Source: Lutraria lutraria (taxonomy: Eukaryota > Mollusca > Bivalvia > Venerida > Mactridae). Taken from it: a stretch of 64,000 nucleotides of DNA. The stretch is from contig OZ026838.1 of NCBI GenBank assembly GCA_964023205.1, positions 31,895,843 to 31,959,842 of the forward strand, in the 5' to 3' direction. A program made the translations under genes and the position numbers. Positions 33,724 through 46,614 of this stretch are shown here, piece by piece (within the stretch, counting starts at the first letter, position 1; the number at the start of each line of letters is the position of its first letter). The notes beneath the pieces are model-generated. The model saw only the letters and a program-made list of their open reading frames with translations. It made no database searches and was not told the DNA's origin.

Positions 33724-35159
33724 CTGATTACATTCATAAAAATATGTGAATATTTCTCTCAAATTGCTTATACAACATTATTCATAAATAAATCTATTTA
33801 AACTTCATAAAGTATTTATTAATTAGCTACAGACTGATATAAGATGAAACTCGCTACCAAGGAAAATCAACACTTTTGTCAAAATTTCGTGCAAACTAGG
33901 GTATGAATCATTAGGAGTCAAACCTTCATCCTATCACCCAAGCTCTATCTTTCTACATAATGGGGATCAAACTTATACCAGTGGTAATTATTCAAACACT
34001 GGCCCATCAGAGTCATGAGGGGGGAAAACAATCTGAATTAAGTTCAGTTCATAAATCTTTCATGAATAAATTTTCTGAGAAGATGAAAATTTCAAGAAAA
34101 TATTCTTTACATTATTCGACAGTACAGAAAATTGTGCCCTACAAAGAAACTAAACAGCAGAGACGTGATTCTGATTACAAACCGCTAAATATAAAGAAAT
34201 TTAGAGAAAGTTGAAACAAAACAGAATTCTGTAGAATTCTCAGGGCAAAGCAAAGATATAATTTAAGTCAAATTATACAATAATTGAACCTACAACCTGG
34301 CATAATAACCACTTCTACAAATTATACTTTCAATTATAGGCTTAGATGAAAAATCTTCCAGCACTAAGATTTCAGACACAAACTGGAAATTCTTCTTCCG
34401 ACATAAAGGTTTAAGGTTTAAAAGCTAAATTGATTTAAATCTCAAAGCTCTTAATGTTTTTCTGTACAAATATTTCTTGTTACACTGACAAAATAATCGA
34501 CAAATTGGTGAGAATTGACACTTATTTCTCCATATTCATAATTTCACACCCATACATATAATTGATATAATTGAATACTGTATTATTAACTGTCATATAA
34601 ATGGGTAAATTATCATGCAGTCCCTTATTCTTTATTCTTAAATCATACAAGAATGATGTATTTATCATATGTCACATTTTAGTATATTTTTATATTACAA
34701 GTAAAAGTTCATTAATAAGACATCTTTCTAAGTAAAATTAAACCTACTTTAATTTCAACATGCAAAAAACTAACGGGGCTTTAACCATAACAAAGTTGAG
34801 AAGTATAAAAGACCCAGTGCTGTGATATAGCCAAGCTTTATCACAGTGAAACACCATGTTCAGATTTGGAGCATGTACCATCAACTCAAATTATGAAGAA
34901 CATTCGCTTGATATGTCTGCTGACAGTGGTTGCCAATTCTCTTCAACCAGTGATGCGCCAACATTGTGATGATGATGACATAACAGTAGTATCACATAAC
35001 CAAGAGAAATCTTGTTTCTGTGTATTGTATCATTTAAATAAACAGTCTTGTGAGTAACATTCATTTAACAATACAGTGTAACCAAGGTACACAGAGTACC
35101 AGTTTGGATGTAATACAGTGATCCTAGGTGAATCTGCCAACCTGCATACAATGGTGATT

Positions 35160-36025
35160 TAAGGTGAACCAGACAGTTACCTGGATACAATACAGTAATA
35201 CCCCAGTGTACCCTCATACCTGTAAACTATACAGTGATACTCGTGTGTACCCTCATACATGTATACAATACAGTGATACCCGTGTGCACCCTCATACCTG
35301 TATACAATACAGTGATACTCATGTGTACCCTCATACATGTATACAATACAGTAATACCCCAGTGTACCCTCATACATGTATACAATACAGTGATACTCGT
35401 GTGTACCCTCATACATGTATACAATACAGTGATACTCATGTGTACCCTCATACCTGTATACAATACAGTGATACTCATGTGTACCCTCATACATGTATAC
35501 AATACAGTGATACCCATGTGTACCCTCATACATGTATACAATACAGTGATACCCATGTGTACCCTCATACATGTATACAATACAGTGATACCCGTGTGTA
35601 CCCTCATACATGTATACAATACAGTGATACCCGTGTGTACCCTCATACCTGGATACAATACAATGATACTCGTGTGTACCCTCATACCTGTTTACAATAC
35701 AGTGATACCCCGGTGTACCCTCATACCTGTATACAATACAGTGATACTCGTGTGTACCCTCATACCTGTATACAATACAGTGATACCCGTGTGTACCCTC
35801 ATACATTTATACAATACAGTGATAGCCAGGTGTTCCCTCATACCTGTATACAATACAGTGATACTCGTGTGTACCCTCATACATGTATACAATACAGTGA
35901 TACCCGTGTGTACCCTCATACATGTACACAATACAGTGATACACAGGTGCACCCTCATACATGTATACAATACAGTGATACCCAGGAGTACCCACAAACC
36001 TACTTAGAATACTTTGATACTCAGG
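35160..36025. repeat. Minisatellite, 39-bp unit, about 22 copies
   Basis: The unit is 'acaatacagtgatacccgtg' + 'tgtaccctcatacatgtat'. The multiple-of-three length keeps frames open on both strands (up to 299 codons, repeat Y-P-H-T-C-I-Q-Y-S-D-T-R-V). No start context, introns or unique flanks suggest a gene. Confidence 0.95.
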
Positions 36026-37189
36026 TGAAATTGCCAAATGTGCATGGAAAGTTCTTATCTTAATGAATGAAAGTCAAAATAAACACAGTTGATAGAATGT
36101 TATAAAAAAGTTAAGCTGTCTGGTTCCTAACCAATATCCTCAGAAAATCATACCATAATCTTTAGAGGATAGTACAGTAATATATGTTGTTTAGACTTTG
36201 TAATCTATCATTTCAAATTACTGTTTTAACAAAGTGTTTGTTTTTATAACATTAGATTAAGTGCCCATTACCAACCACACTTCAGTTATAAGGAGCAGAC
36301 AATTTATCGTACCAGCACTCCTGTTACCTTCCAGTGCTAATACCCACCCCTAAGTCCCTGGGTTAACCAGATAATTAGCATGGCTAAGGTATCAGTATGC
36401 ATGATTGACACATAAATCTTCACCGACAGTCATTCACCATGGGGAAATCCCATGGAGAAATGGGGAGATAATTCATTCAACTCTTTGTTTTAGGGAAGGA
36501 ATTGGAAGGAGAGATTGAAGAGAAAGAGAGACTTATAGTTTACACAGTCATGTCTTATTATGTAACACGTTAAAAAGACAGACATTTTTTCAAGCAGATG
36601 TCTTACAAAACATCTATTTGCTACCTAGATGTCAACAGACAATCTAGAAGATCAAAGGAATATATCTAAAATAGATCACAAATAATTATAACAAGGAAAT
36701 GAATTTATGAAGTTTGGCACCAGTTAAGGTAATACTTAATTAAACATTAGCCAAGTACCATAATACTGTCCATAAAAATCAACATAAAACTGGCAACCAA
36801 TCAAATCATTTGATACAATGAAGATAACTAGAATGGTTGGCTAGTTGTTAATTGGGTGGAGGGTAATGCAATAGCTTCTTAATATGGTCAAAACAGTATC
36901 ATTGTCCTTGGGTCATAGAGTTCAAGCTTCATTACAAATAAGTTAAACATAGGTGTAGCCATACAAAGGTGGCCAAAAAAAGCAATTTCAAGTGGTCCAA
37001 TTCAAGGAAAATTAAGTTTATGGAGACCCAGATTATAATGCAGATATTATATGCTATCTATACATAATTATAATTAATGGAATCTGAACAATTTACTCAT
37101 CAAAAAAATTTACAATGCATCATTGTCAAGGTTATATGGTCATTGAAACCTTAGTTCTCCAGACAAAACAGTTTGTCAATGTCTATATA

Positions 37190-37267
37190 TCGAGGGTTCA
37201 GCACAACAGTGTTGTAACTCATATTGAAATAAGAACAAGTTACGACAGTGTTGCACTGAGCCCTCAA
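37190..37267. mobile_element. 78-bp palindromic element, copy 3
   Basis: Starts TCGAGGGTTCAGCACAACAG and ends GCACTGAGCCCTCAA. Same orientation as copy 2. It lies in a TATA-rich flank. Confidence 0.85.
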
Positions 37268-37434
37268 TATATTTACTTTATTCATGTAACAGGACAAAGC
37301 TGATGAGACAACAACCACAAGAAGTTTTTGATGTCTGCCTTTTGCACAAGAACTATAGTAATGAATATAAATGATCATACTGGAATTAAGATACACAATG
37401 TAATGGGGGGAGGGGTACCTTGTCTGACATTTTG

Positions 37435-37600
37435 GAATCTGAACAATAGTTCAGCTTTCTAAAGCTGTCACTCAATCGGCACGCATGAATTTTGATGCAG
37501 ACCAAAATACTACATTTTTCTACATCTGCCATGCAAATGTTAAAATAGTTGCAGCGCAAGTGTTTCCTTGATTACTTTCAGTACTTTGATTACAATATCA
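37435..37600 (-). repeat. Interspersed repeat, inverted partner of 8.3-8.5 kb
   Basis: Carries 'ctgaacaatagttcagcttt', 'atttttctacatctgccatg' and 'ctttcagtactttgatta', the reverse complement of the earlier copy with substitutions. Confidence 0.55.
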
Positions 37601-38497
37601 ATATCACACTCTATGACTGTACCCACCAATATTATTATTCTAAGCAATGTACTAGAGATATCTTTTTCAGACAGGAAAAGTGAAACTTTAGAAATTAAAT
37701 TTCTTCCGAGACAATTCAATCCTTGGGAAAATATTGAATGTTGCCTGGATATATAATAATAGCTGAAGCTTGCAATAATAACACAATAATGTATCCTTCT
37801 CTTACAAATACATTATGTGTAAAGTACACAGAAGTGAATATGTCAAGGGTATAGTTTTTATGCAACAGTTCAGCTAAAAATAAATCTAGGAGTACAATAA
37901 TGACTGGAATTTAACAGCAATTTGGTTTTATCATCAACCCGACCAAGTGCTTCTGGGATTTGTTTACAAATTTTATATTGCTTGTGACAGGTGAAGTTGT
38001 TAGATGATAGAAATAAATGTACAAATGTATTTTTTCAGTGCAATATTGTTAAGGCCTTATTACATGTTTTATATGAAATGACCAGTTTATGTCTTTTTTG
38101 TGACAAAGTGTTAAATATTTTTCTCATAAAACATATGACAGTGAAATGCTGATCATTTTGTACATGTAAGTTACCTGCTGAACAACATCCAGCTGCCGGA
38201 CAATCTTATGTCCCGCTTTTTTTCATCACAAATTAATTAAGACATGTAAAATTAAACCACTCTACATGTATTTCAAGTGATATAATTCAATAGATGCACC
38301 CAATAGGTATATGGCAAACTTTTATTGTCAGAGAACTCAGGGGGAACATATAACTCAATATCTACATTCAAATAAACATATATAGCAACATGTGTCAGCT
38401 TCTCGATAAATTTCTTGGACCATCTGAATAAACTGATCCCCTAGGCTCACCAAGTCAGATGAGCTAACATTTGCATTCATAATACCAGTCTTCTAAT

Positions 38498-38745
38498 TTA
38501 GCACCCGACCATGGAGCGTGTCCACCGAAATGGCCATCGGTCCGGTAAATTTGAAAAGATCAGTATTCCGAAGGTCCAGTAAATTTTTCAGTGATCATTT
38601 CACCATTTTTCAGAAAAAATGAGATATTTGACTCGCTCTAGAAAAAAATATGACATATAGCCAAATGATATATTTTGGTCCAGTAAAAGTTCATTCGGTC
38701 TGGTAAAGTTTGCATTTTCACTGGACCAAATGGCCAGTGCATAAA
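38498..38745 (+). repeat. Interspersed repeat, partner at 59.06-59.34 kb
   Basis: Both copies show 'ccgaccatgg/ccggaccttg', 'ggtccagtaaatttttcagt' and 'gagatatttgactcgctcta'-like text. 'ggtc.gGTAAA' phrases recur within the copy. No coding capacity is recognised. Confidence 0.6.
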
Positions 38746-40663
38746 AAAGTTTTTCATGTCAAGATTGTAATACGAACAAATGATTTTTTCTATCATCAAG
38801 CTTCAACTTGTAATATTTAGGATCAGTGACAGAAGATAAGTGTTAACAATAATCTGACTGGTGATTCTATGGATATGAAGCTGAGCAGACACATTGTTTA
38901 TACCGTCCAGTTCACAATGGCTAATGATGATATAATCCCATTTAATCATTAGAAATGCACATATAATCAATGACTTTGTCCCAACCTTTGTCACAAATTT
39001 CTAGCAACAAACCTTGGAGAAACATTTTGCAGAGCAAGATTAACATCCTAACACCAGACATCACTGACATTAGCAGGTTGCATCATATTCTGCTGAAATC
39101 AATGAACAAGGAAAAAATGCGAAACACATGAACACTACAACTCTTATCTTCTGATTTGATATTTTTGTATATTGGAAACAGACTAATTATATTCTCTGCA
39201 ACCGGTCTGTAATCAGAGGACACTGCTGCCACTGAGGAAAACACAGGAACATTCATAACAGGGACAGTGAGACAGCTATATATTTAACACATAAAAGTGT
39301 CACTGACAGTTCCAATTTAAGAAAACCATGTGTGATCCACTAATTCTAAGGATAATTTAGTTAAAATTCTAGCTTCAAGATACACAGGTGTCTGTCTGAC
39401 ATGTTCACAACATCACATATAGCTTGTTTACATATCCATGAAATTTACAGCTACACAACTTTAATTAATTAAAAATCTTTTTTATAGTACTATTATGCAT
39501 GAAATTCATTATTAAACATGATTTTGTCAATTATATTCTACCAATGAACATCAATTGTCTTTCAAAGCAACATTGATGTAGAAAATCAATGAAATAGATA
39601 AACATATAGCAGAGTTTCTAAAATCTCAGTCCCCAGAGATGTTCAGCTCAGACTATGTATTCACAAATATTATCAGAAGTAAAATCTTCTGACATTACAA
39701 AACAACACAATGCAGCAATTGTAATTCAGATTCAATGAATTTATCAAGGATATTGTTTGATATCAGTATATCTATGTCAGCGTTGGTCATTAACAGTTCA
39801 TCACAATGCTAGGCACCAGATTAGATTGCTGTAATCCAGAAATGGATCATATTTCCATCAGTTTGTCTTCTTTTCTCGTTTTTGTTGCAGAATAACATCT
39901 GACAATTAATGTCATTCTAGTCAAATTGTTAAAATCAAAAGCTTATCAGTTATAGCCAATAGCTGTTTATTGTATTAATTTTTGTCTACTGTTTGGCACT
40001 TCAGTTAAATAACCTTGCACTAGTTTCTTACATATTGTACATTAACGTATGGTTTACACACTGACATCACGAGAGCCCGTAACCATGATGAATGTAGCAG
40101 TTAAAGGTAAGCTAACACAAAATAAATATTTGCACACTGCAAAATTGCATACAGCAATTTAATACAAGGATGAGGCCTATTGGAACTTTTTTGTCCAACG
40201 TGTTTGGTGATTTTCCTTATTCTGTTTTGCTAAGAAGTTGCAATTTGTACATGAGACAAAAATATTCTCATACCATTATACTACATCAACTTTTAGCGGC
40301 ATCAGTCATTCAAACCATCACATATATTTTTTGAGTGTGATAAGTTATTCATAGTTTATTCACCATTTTGCCTCAAGTCTCATTTGCAAAAATCTACTTT
40401 CAACTTAATTCACAGACATTTAATGACTGACTACTAGAAAAAAACGATCCTTTATGTAACTGTCTGTTCTTAGATCTGCACTCAGACATCACAATTGTTG
40501 GTCACTTTTTAATCTATTTTTTTTGTAATGGGAAATATTCACCAAGAGCATAAGTTTCCTTTAATAATAGTAGCAAGATCTCTTGAAGGATTAAATCTTT
40601 CAAAATTAGAATGATTTCTTTTGTCAATTTATAAAGGAAATAATTTTTGTCTTACCTGGAAAT

Positions 40664-40925
40664 AGAAATATATTACATCCTATGATGAAATTTTGGTGAC
40701 GCTATATTTTAGGTTTTGTTATATTTTACTGAGTTGAACATCACATCAGCATTTAGTGACGTTTTCAGTTTAAAAAGTCAAGGAAGAGCCCAGCAATGTA
40801 CAAATATATTACATCCTATGATGAAATTTTGGTGACATTATTAATTTGCAAGATTTTTTTTTCTTTTACCTGGAGTTGAACATCACATCAGCATTTAGTG
40901 ACGTTTTCAGTTTAAAAAAGTTGTG
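40664..40925 (+). repeat. Tandem duplication, about 130 bp x 2
   Basis: 'atattacatcctatgatgaa' + 'attttggtgac' occurs at about 40670 and 40806; 'gttgaacatcacatcagcat' + 'ttagtgacgttttcagttta' at about 40734 and 40872. The two copies differ mainly in the centre. Confidence 0.85.
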
Positions 40926-40929
40926 GAAG

Positions 40930-41097
40930 AGCTCAGCCAGGCACTCAAACAGAACCATTAAACTTTCCTAAAGCTAGGTGCCCTCACACTGAAAGTTGTC
41001 TGATTCAGGTTGGAATTTGAACTCACAGTGGTGATCATGAAGGGCTAGTGATTGTAAGTAAGAGACCATATAATCACTTGACCATGGAGGCCCAAAG
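40930..41097 (-). repeat. tRNA-headed SINE
   Basis: On the minus strand a head with 'atggtcaagtgattatatgg' and 'ctgtgagttcaaattccaac' (B-box-like) is related to the SINE at 2519-2735. The downstream body reads 'cagacaactttcagtgtgag'. Confidence 0.6.
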
Positions 41098-42407
41098 ATC
41101 TTGGTTTAATGGCTGATGTATAATTGAAATGTTATTTAACTAAAACATACTTGTATATATCAAGATACATAACTGCATTGAATTGACTTCAATAAAGCTA
41201 CATGTATCATAGGAAAGCTCATGAGTTTTAACATAATATTTAACAATTAGATTGAATTCAAAAACTATTTCAAACCAATCCACAAATAAAGGAAACTTAG
41301 TTTTTCGTATTCTCATAGACACTCCTGTCCCTCACAGCTGAGAGGACGGCCTTCCAAAATCGTTCATGAAATCGGCCAACTGGTATTCTGAATAAGTAAG
41401 GCTATTAAGGGCTAGATAACCATGTTCTTCAAAATATACCAACACACTCTCTTCACATGAATTTGAACTTATACCAAAACTGAAGTTCAACAAAGGAAAT
41501 GTGGTGGAAAAAAGTTCTATATTACCACTTGGCAACAGTTGTGGTGTAGTATATGTTCTTAAAATTACCTTACGATCAGCAATGAATATCGAAACTGCAC
41601 ACAAGAACCTGTTAATCACATGGAATACAAAATGAGGAATTTTAGGCCATCCTTTAAAAATATGTAGGTTTACAGTTAGGTGATTCAACAATTTCATGAG
41701 CCAAAGATTTTTTTGTACAATTCTATCATTAGTTATGTTCTTTTACTTTCAGCATAAGGAAGCACATAATATTAACACAAAATCCAATAATCTACCCACT
41801 GTTAAAAGTTTGGGTGATATAACCGCAAATCAACATTTTTTTAGGGCATGCCTTTTTTTGTCACAGAGCAGAATACAACATATTGCTAGGTAAATGCTTA
41901 AAGGTACATTGAGCCTAATTCTTACTGCAAAGTCAGATGGCTGATTCAGTTAATTAACAATTAACTGGGATCATTGTTTCAATAGAACAATAAGCTAACA
42001 TATGTAAAGACATTAATTATGTAGTACAAAGAGTAGGCTGTGTTGTACAAGGATAATACTCAAAGCAATCAATATGTATTGATCATCCTATAATAGTAAA
42101 CAAAACAAAGTTCACCTATAAACAGGTAATTAATATGCTTTAATACAGGTGGTAAATAATGGTAATGCTGACTAACCAAAATGTGCTCACATGTCAATCA
42201 TATGATCTGAGGTTAAAGGCGTGCTCAAAAGCAGCAGTGTAGTATTAGACTACAGGTTATAGTCATGCTATAGAAAGTCAAAACCCCTGTTAAATAATTC
42301 TCCATACTTCACCAACTATTCATGAAGTATGCAAGAAAAGTTCAAGAAATGTTCATGATTTCATGAATTCATTTTGAAGGGGAAGGTTGTGCGACCTCAA
42401 GTACTCG

Positions 42408-42930
42408 TAGAAGTAATGCCCAAAAGGGTCACATGATAGTCTGAGCACAGGTCAAAGTCATGTAATAGAAGGTCCTAGGGTTATATGATCACAGGTAAGC
42501 CATGTTCAGGAAGGTCACATGATGGTCTGAGCACAGGTCAAAGTCATGTAATAGAAGGTCCTAGGGTTATGTGATCACAGGTAAGCTATACTCAGGAAGG
42601 TCACAGGGTACCAATGACCAAAGGTTAAGGTCATGCAAAGGAAGGTCCTAAGGTTATGTGATCGCAGGTAAGCCATATTCAGGAAGGTTACAGGGTTCCA
42701 ATGACCAAAGGTTAAAGTCATGCAATGGAAGGTCCTTAAGGTTATGTGATCACAGGTAAGCCATGTTCAGGAAGGTCACAAGGTACCAATGACCAAAGGT
42801 TAAAGCCATGTAATGGAATGTCCTAAGGTTATGTGATCAGAGGTATTAAGCCAATTGTTCAGGAAGGTCACATGATGATCTGAGCACAGGTTAAAGTCAT
42901 GCAATGGAAGGTCCTAGGGTTATGTGATCT
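42408..42930. repeat. Minisatellite, 86-88 bp unit, about 6 copies
   Basis: The unit contains 'ggtcacatgatggtctgagc', 'aaagtcatgtaatagaaggt' and 'cctagggttatgtgatcaca'. Two unit types (catgatggtctgagc and cagggtaccaatgacc) are interspersed. Confidence 0.85.
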
Positions 42931-43225
42931 CAGAATTAAATGTCTTCTGATCAGTGTAGCATGATGTTGTTTACATAGTCAGAGATTTATTTCTTTGTTA
43001 CATTAATGAGACAGTGGAACCTATTGTATTATGATTGATGTGTACAGTGTGCAGTTTGAAAATATTGGTTTATCTGTTACCTGTCTGTAAACATGCATGC
43101 AATAACATCATGCTAGCAGGAAGCATGTTGAAGATAAATGTCCCATTTTGACACAATGAAAGCAGAGCATGAATTGTTAAGATCAAATATGGAAGAAATG
43201 AATGTGTTCATTTAATTATTTAAGT

Positions 43226-43405
43226 ACAGTTCAGCCTGTGTTAGTGGCCACCTTTGAATAAAGGCATGGACCCAGTGAGGAAAGGTCATTTTTTATAAGA
43301 CATCATTGATTATATGGAATAAAATGAGCTATAAAGGCCACCTGTCAATAAAGGCCACATCTTATCATTCAAGAGAGTGGTCTTTGTTCACAGATTTGAC
43401 TGCTC
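43226..43405 (+). mobile_element. TACAGT MITE family B
   Basis: Starts 'gtacagttcagcctgtgtta' and ends near 'gttcacagatttgactg'. The interior reads 'catcattgattatatggaat' and 'ccacctgtcaataaaggcca'. The ends form a degenerate inverted repeat. Confidence 0.7.
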
Positions 43406-44124
43406 CATTTTCTATGTAACAAAGCAATGTAATGTTTTACATGCGTTTTGTTGCATCTTCTGTACCTATAAAGAAATGATAATATACATTGTTTTTGGTG
43501 GTTATCTTTGTAGATTTTCATTTCATCCCGATAGGAAATTATTAATAATAAGTCTAGCTTATTCAGGCATAATTAAGTACAGAAATAAATGAGCAATGGT
43601 ACTTACAATCAATCAGCTGCTTAACAAAGTCAAATTACCTGCAATCAAGGTACAATCAAGATGGCAGGCTACAAAGCTCACTTCATAACTAAATGCACCA
43701 ATGAAATGCACACTAACATTTAGCATCAAGAAACAATAATAATGAGAAAGTACTTGAACATTGGCTTTGAAGGAAAAGGAGATGCAGTGTAACTCTTAAT
43801 TATATTTATGTACACTTGTGAGATTTCTTACAAAAAGTCTTGCATCAAATTAATGCATCATGCAGTCACCAAGTAGGAACTAATTAGGTTTAGATATTAT
43901 ATTGATGAAAATCTTGGTTTCAGGATTTGCTAACATGTCAATGAGTTTACATCATTGTTTCATTGCCTGGTAAATGCTGTTAAATGGTGTTGACCTGAGT
44001 TTAACCACCGATCATATTGATTACATTAATATTAATTCATAATATGCTCATAATAACTTGAACTTCAAGCTATTATATATCTCATAATTGCTCAATACAA
44101 AAATAACATGTTTTAATCACCAAA

Positions 44125-44640
44125 TTTAACATCACTATCAACAAAATCATCATAATCAGTATAATTTTCATTACCAATATTATTTCCATCATCAACATTA
44201 TTTTTTTCATCAACATTAATATCATCATCAACATCATTATCAACATTACTATCATCATCAACATTACTATCATCATCAACATTACTATCATCATCAACAT
44301 TACTATCATCATCAACATTACTATCATCATCAACATTACTATCATCATCAACATTACTATCATCATCAACATCATCATCAACATTACTATCATCATCAAT
44401 ATCATTATCAACATTAATATCAACATTAATATCATCATCAACATCATTATCAACATTACTATCATCATTAATATCATTATCAACATTACTATCATCATCA
44501 ATATCATTATCAACATTAATATCATTCCCAACACTATCATTATCAGTATCAATATCATTACCACTATCACTTATTACTGGTATCAATATCAACATTTTCA
44601 TTACCATCAACATCATCATCACTATCAAGATATGGCTATC
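44125..44640. repeat. 18-bp ATC-rich array
   Basis: The unit ATCATCATCAACATTACT repeats perfectly for about 7 copies, then degenerate forms (atcattatcaacattaat). Minus-strand frames of 160-170 codons made of D-D-D-S-N-V or M-M-I-V-M-L are repeat artefacts. Looser ATC repeats continue to about 44830. Confidence 0.95.
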
Positions 44641-45196
44641 AAGATTATCAATGTTATCATCAGTGTCAAGAACATCATCATTACAAAAAAATCATAATAT
44701 CAACACCATCATAATCAACATCATTAACGCTACCAACATAACAATATTATACATATTTGTGTCATTATTGAAATTGCCAACACTATAATGAACATCATCA
44801 TCACCATCAACATCAGAATCACTAACTGTTTCAGGTATTTTTCAACAAATTTCTGTTGTACTCATAATTCTTAATGACAGAATTATGTTGACAAGAAAAA
44901 CTCAACTTAATTGCTAACAATTTTACAATTTTTCAGAAATATGATCATTTGTCCATATATGGTAATAATTGACTGAAAATAAGACACAATGACAGTTCAA
45001 CATTGTAGTCTGAGTTGATATTGTCAATCTTGATCTAATCCATACATACAGTCATCAATGTGAACATAGAATGTATCATCAACTTATTGTATCATATTAG
45101 CAAACCCTGATAAAATGGTTTACATTGAAAGTAGGTTTCCAAACAAAGAGAAAACCAAATTAGATTGTTTTAAAACACAATCTTTGTAATGACAAA

Positions 45197-45450
45197 AACA
45201 AGTGGGCCAAGATGGCCCTATATCGCTCACATGACAATCATTGTTAACTCATTGAAACATTGTTTTGAACCTGTGACCTAGTTTTTGACCCCAGATGACC
45301 CATGTTGAAACATGTCCTACATATAAATAAGACAAACATTCTGACAAGGTTTGGTGAAGATCCAATCAAAACCATGACAACTACTGCATAGACAAGGTTT
45401 TCTTAAGATTTGACCTCGTGAACTAGATTTTTACCCCCAGATATCATTAA
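45197..45450 (+). mobile_element. AACAAGAGGGCC-family element, 5' fragment
   Basis: Starts AACAAGTGGGCCAAGATGGC and keeps one internal module (gacctagtttttgaccccag, ggtgaagatccaatcaaaac) before it breaks off. Confidence 0.75.
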
Positions 45451-45710
45451 AACAAAATCTAAATCATTTCCTTAGGAGAATATAGATCAATTTACGTGTC
45501 TTAAAATAACAAACCCAATGAATTTTTATTCACCTGAGAAGTTTGTATATTATTTTGGCATACATAATAAGACGCTTTATGAGATACAGAACATTGTTAA
45601 TGATCCAAATATAGCCATCATTTTAAGAGTAAAGATTGTTTTTTTAGAAATATTATTAAGAAAGTTTAATCATTCTAGAGCTACCACCACCTGTGTTCAT
45701 TTGCCATAAT

Positions 45711-45788
45711 TCGAGGGCTCAGCGCAACACTGTCGTAACTTGTTCTTATTTCAATATGAGTTACAACACTGTTGCGCTGAACCCTCGA
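45711..45788. mobile_element. 78-bp palindromic element, copy 4
   Basis: Starts TCGAGGGCTCAGCGCAACAC and ends GCGCTGAACCCTCGA. Orientation as copies 1 and 5. Confidence 0.9.
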
Positions 45789-45902
45789 TATATGTTAGTC
45801 ACTTAATCCAGGATTTAGAACCTAGGATAAAATCATGTGAAGGTATAATTGCTGAATAAACACTTGAGAATAAGAAGGTTGCAGATTCTTCAAATTTTGT
45901 GT

Positions 45903-46040
45903 ACAGTCAAATCTGTGAACTAAGGCCACTCTTGGGAAAGACACAATGTGACCTTTATTGACAGGTTGCCTTTATTTGGAGATAAATTTGTTGTGAATAA
46001 TCAAAGACTGACCGATTCTGCTGGTATTTATAGTCACCAT
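45903..46040 (-). mobile_element. TACAGT MITE family B, reverse, partial
   Basis: Starts 'tacagtcaaatctgtgaact', then 'aaggccactcttgggaaaga' and 'cacaatgtgacctttattga'. It is the mirror of the 43.2-kb copy. Confidence 0.65.
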
Positions 46041-46106
46041 AGAAACAAATTGAGACTACATCTATATCTATTGATAATAGATCAAGAATTGTCACTTACC
46101 ATATAG

Positions 46107-46614
46107 CAAGGACTTATATACATACATGGATTCGCAACAGCTAAAAATAGCTCAAACGATATCGTTCGGCGATCCCACAATGCATTGCTATATACTCGGC
46201 AATGTCCGACAGCTGTAATTGGGTGTTTACGAATTTGATTATACTAAAAAAAACACTGGCAATTGGGCACGGGAAATTGGTAAAGGATGCAACAAATTCC
46301 TTAAAGATATTGAGATACATTTATAATCCACAAAGTCTAAGTATAAGCATAGAAAAAGGCATCAGTCGAACATTTTAAATTCCAAGATGGCGGACATCTA
46401 TTATAATCCTTTCTGTCTCCGAGATTAAACAATCGGAATACCACGGATATTTTCGCTGTTATTATCATTCGGATTATCACGGATATTTTCGTATTTTCGC
46501 TTTTGTAAACAATAGCTTGTATTCCCGTTGATTCATGTCTTATTATCGCGGGATTTGATTACTTTAAACTGTTAATACGGAAGTTGCGAATCCATGTATG
46601 TATATAAGTCCTTG
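46107..46614. mobile_element. 508-bp MITE with 38-bp inverted ends and 7-bp target duplication
   Basis: The left end CAAGGACTTATATACATACA continues as TGGATTCGCAAC, and the right end is the inverse (GTTGCGAATCCATGTATGTA...AGTCCTTG). The 7-base CATATAG flanks both ends (46100-46106 and 46615-46621), a clear insertion footprint. The interior is non-coding, with repeats of 'cacggatattttcg'. The very similar ends suggest a fairly recent insertion. Confidence 0.85.

Noticed and set aside
35164..36063. 299-codon plus frame and overlapping minus frames up to 209 codons
   Set aside because: Same cause: a 39-bp minisatellite keeps frames open on both strands.
41332..41697. 121-codon minus frame with fairly normal amino-acid mix
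   Set aside because: No family motif, no clear splice partners and no repeats. Possibly real but I cannot support it; conservation data would decide.
43604..43651. Exon-like block with good acceptor and donor on the minus strand
   Set aside because: Stops in all three frames between the splice sites.
44082..44628. Aspartate- or methionine-rich frames of 162-171 codons, minus strand
   Set aside because: ATC-rich 18-bp repeats; no protein-like complexity.
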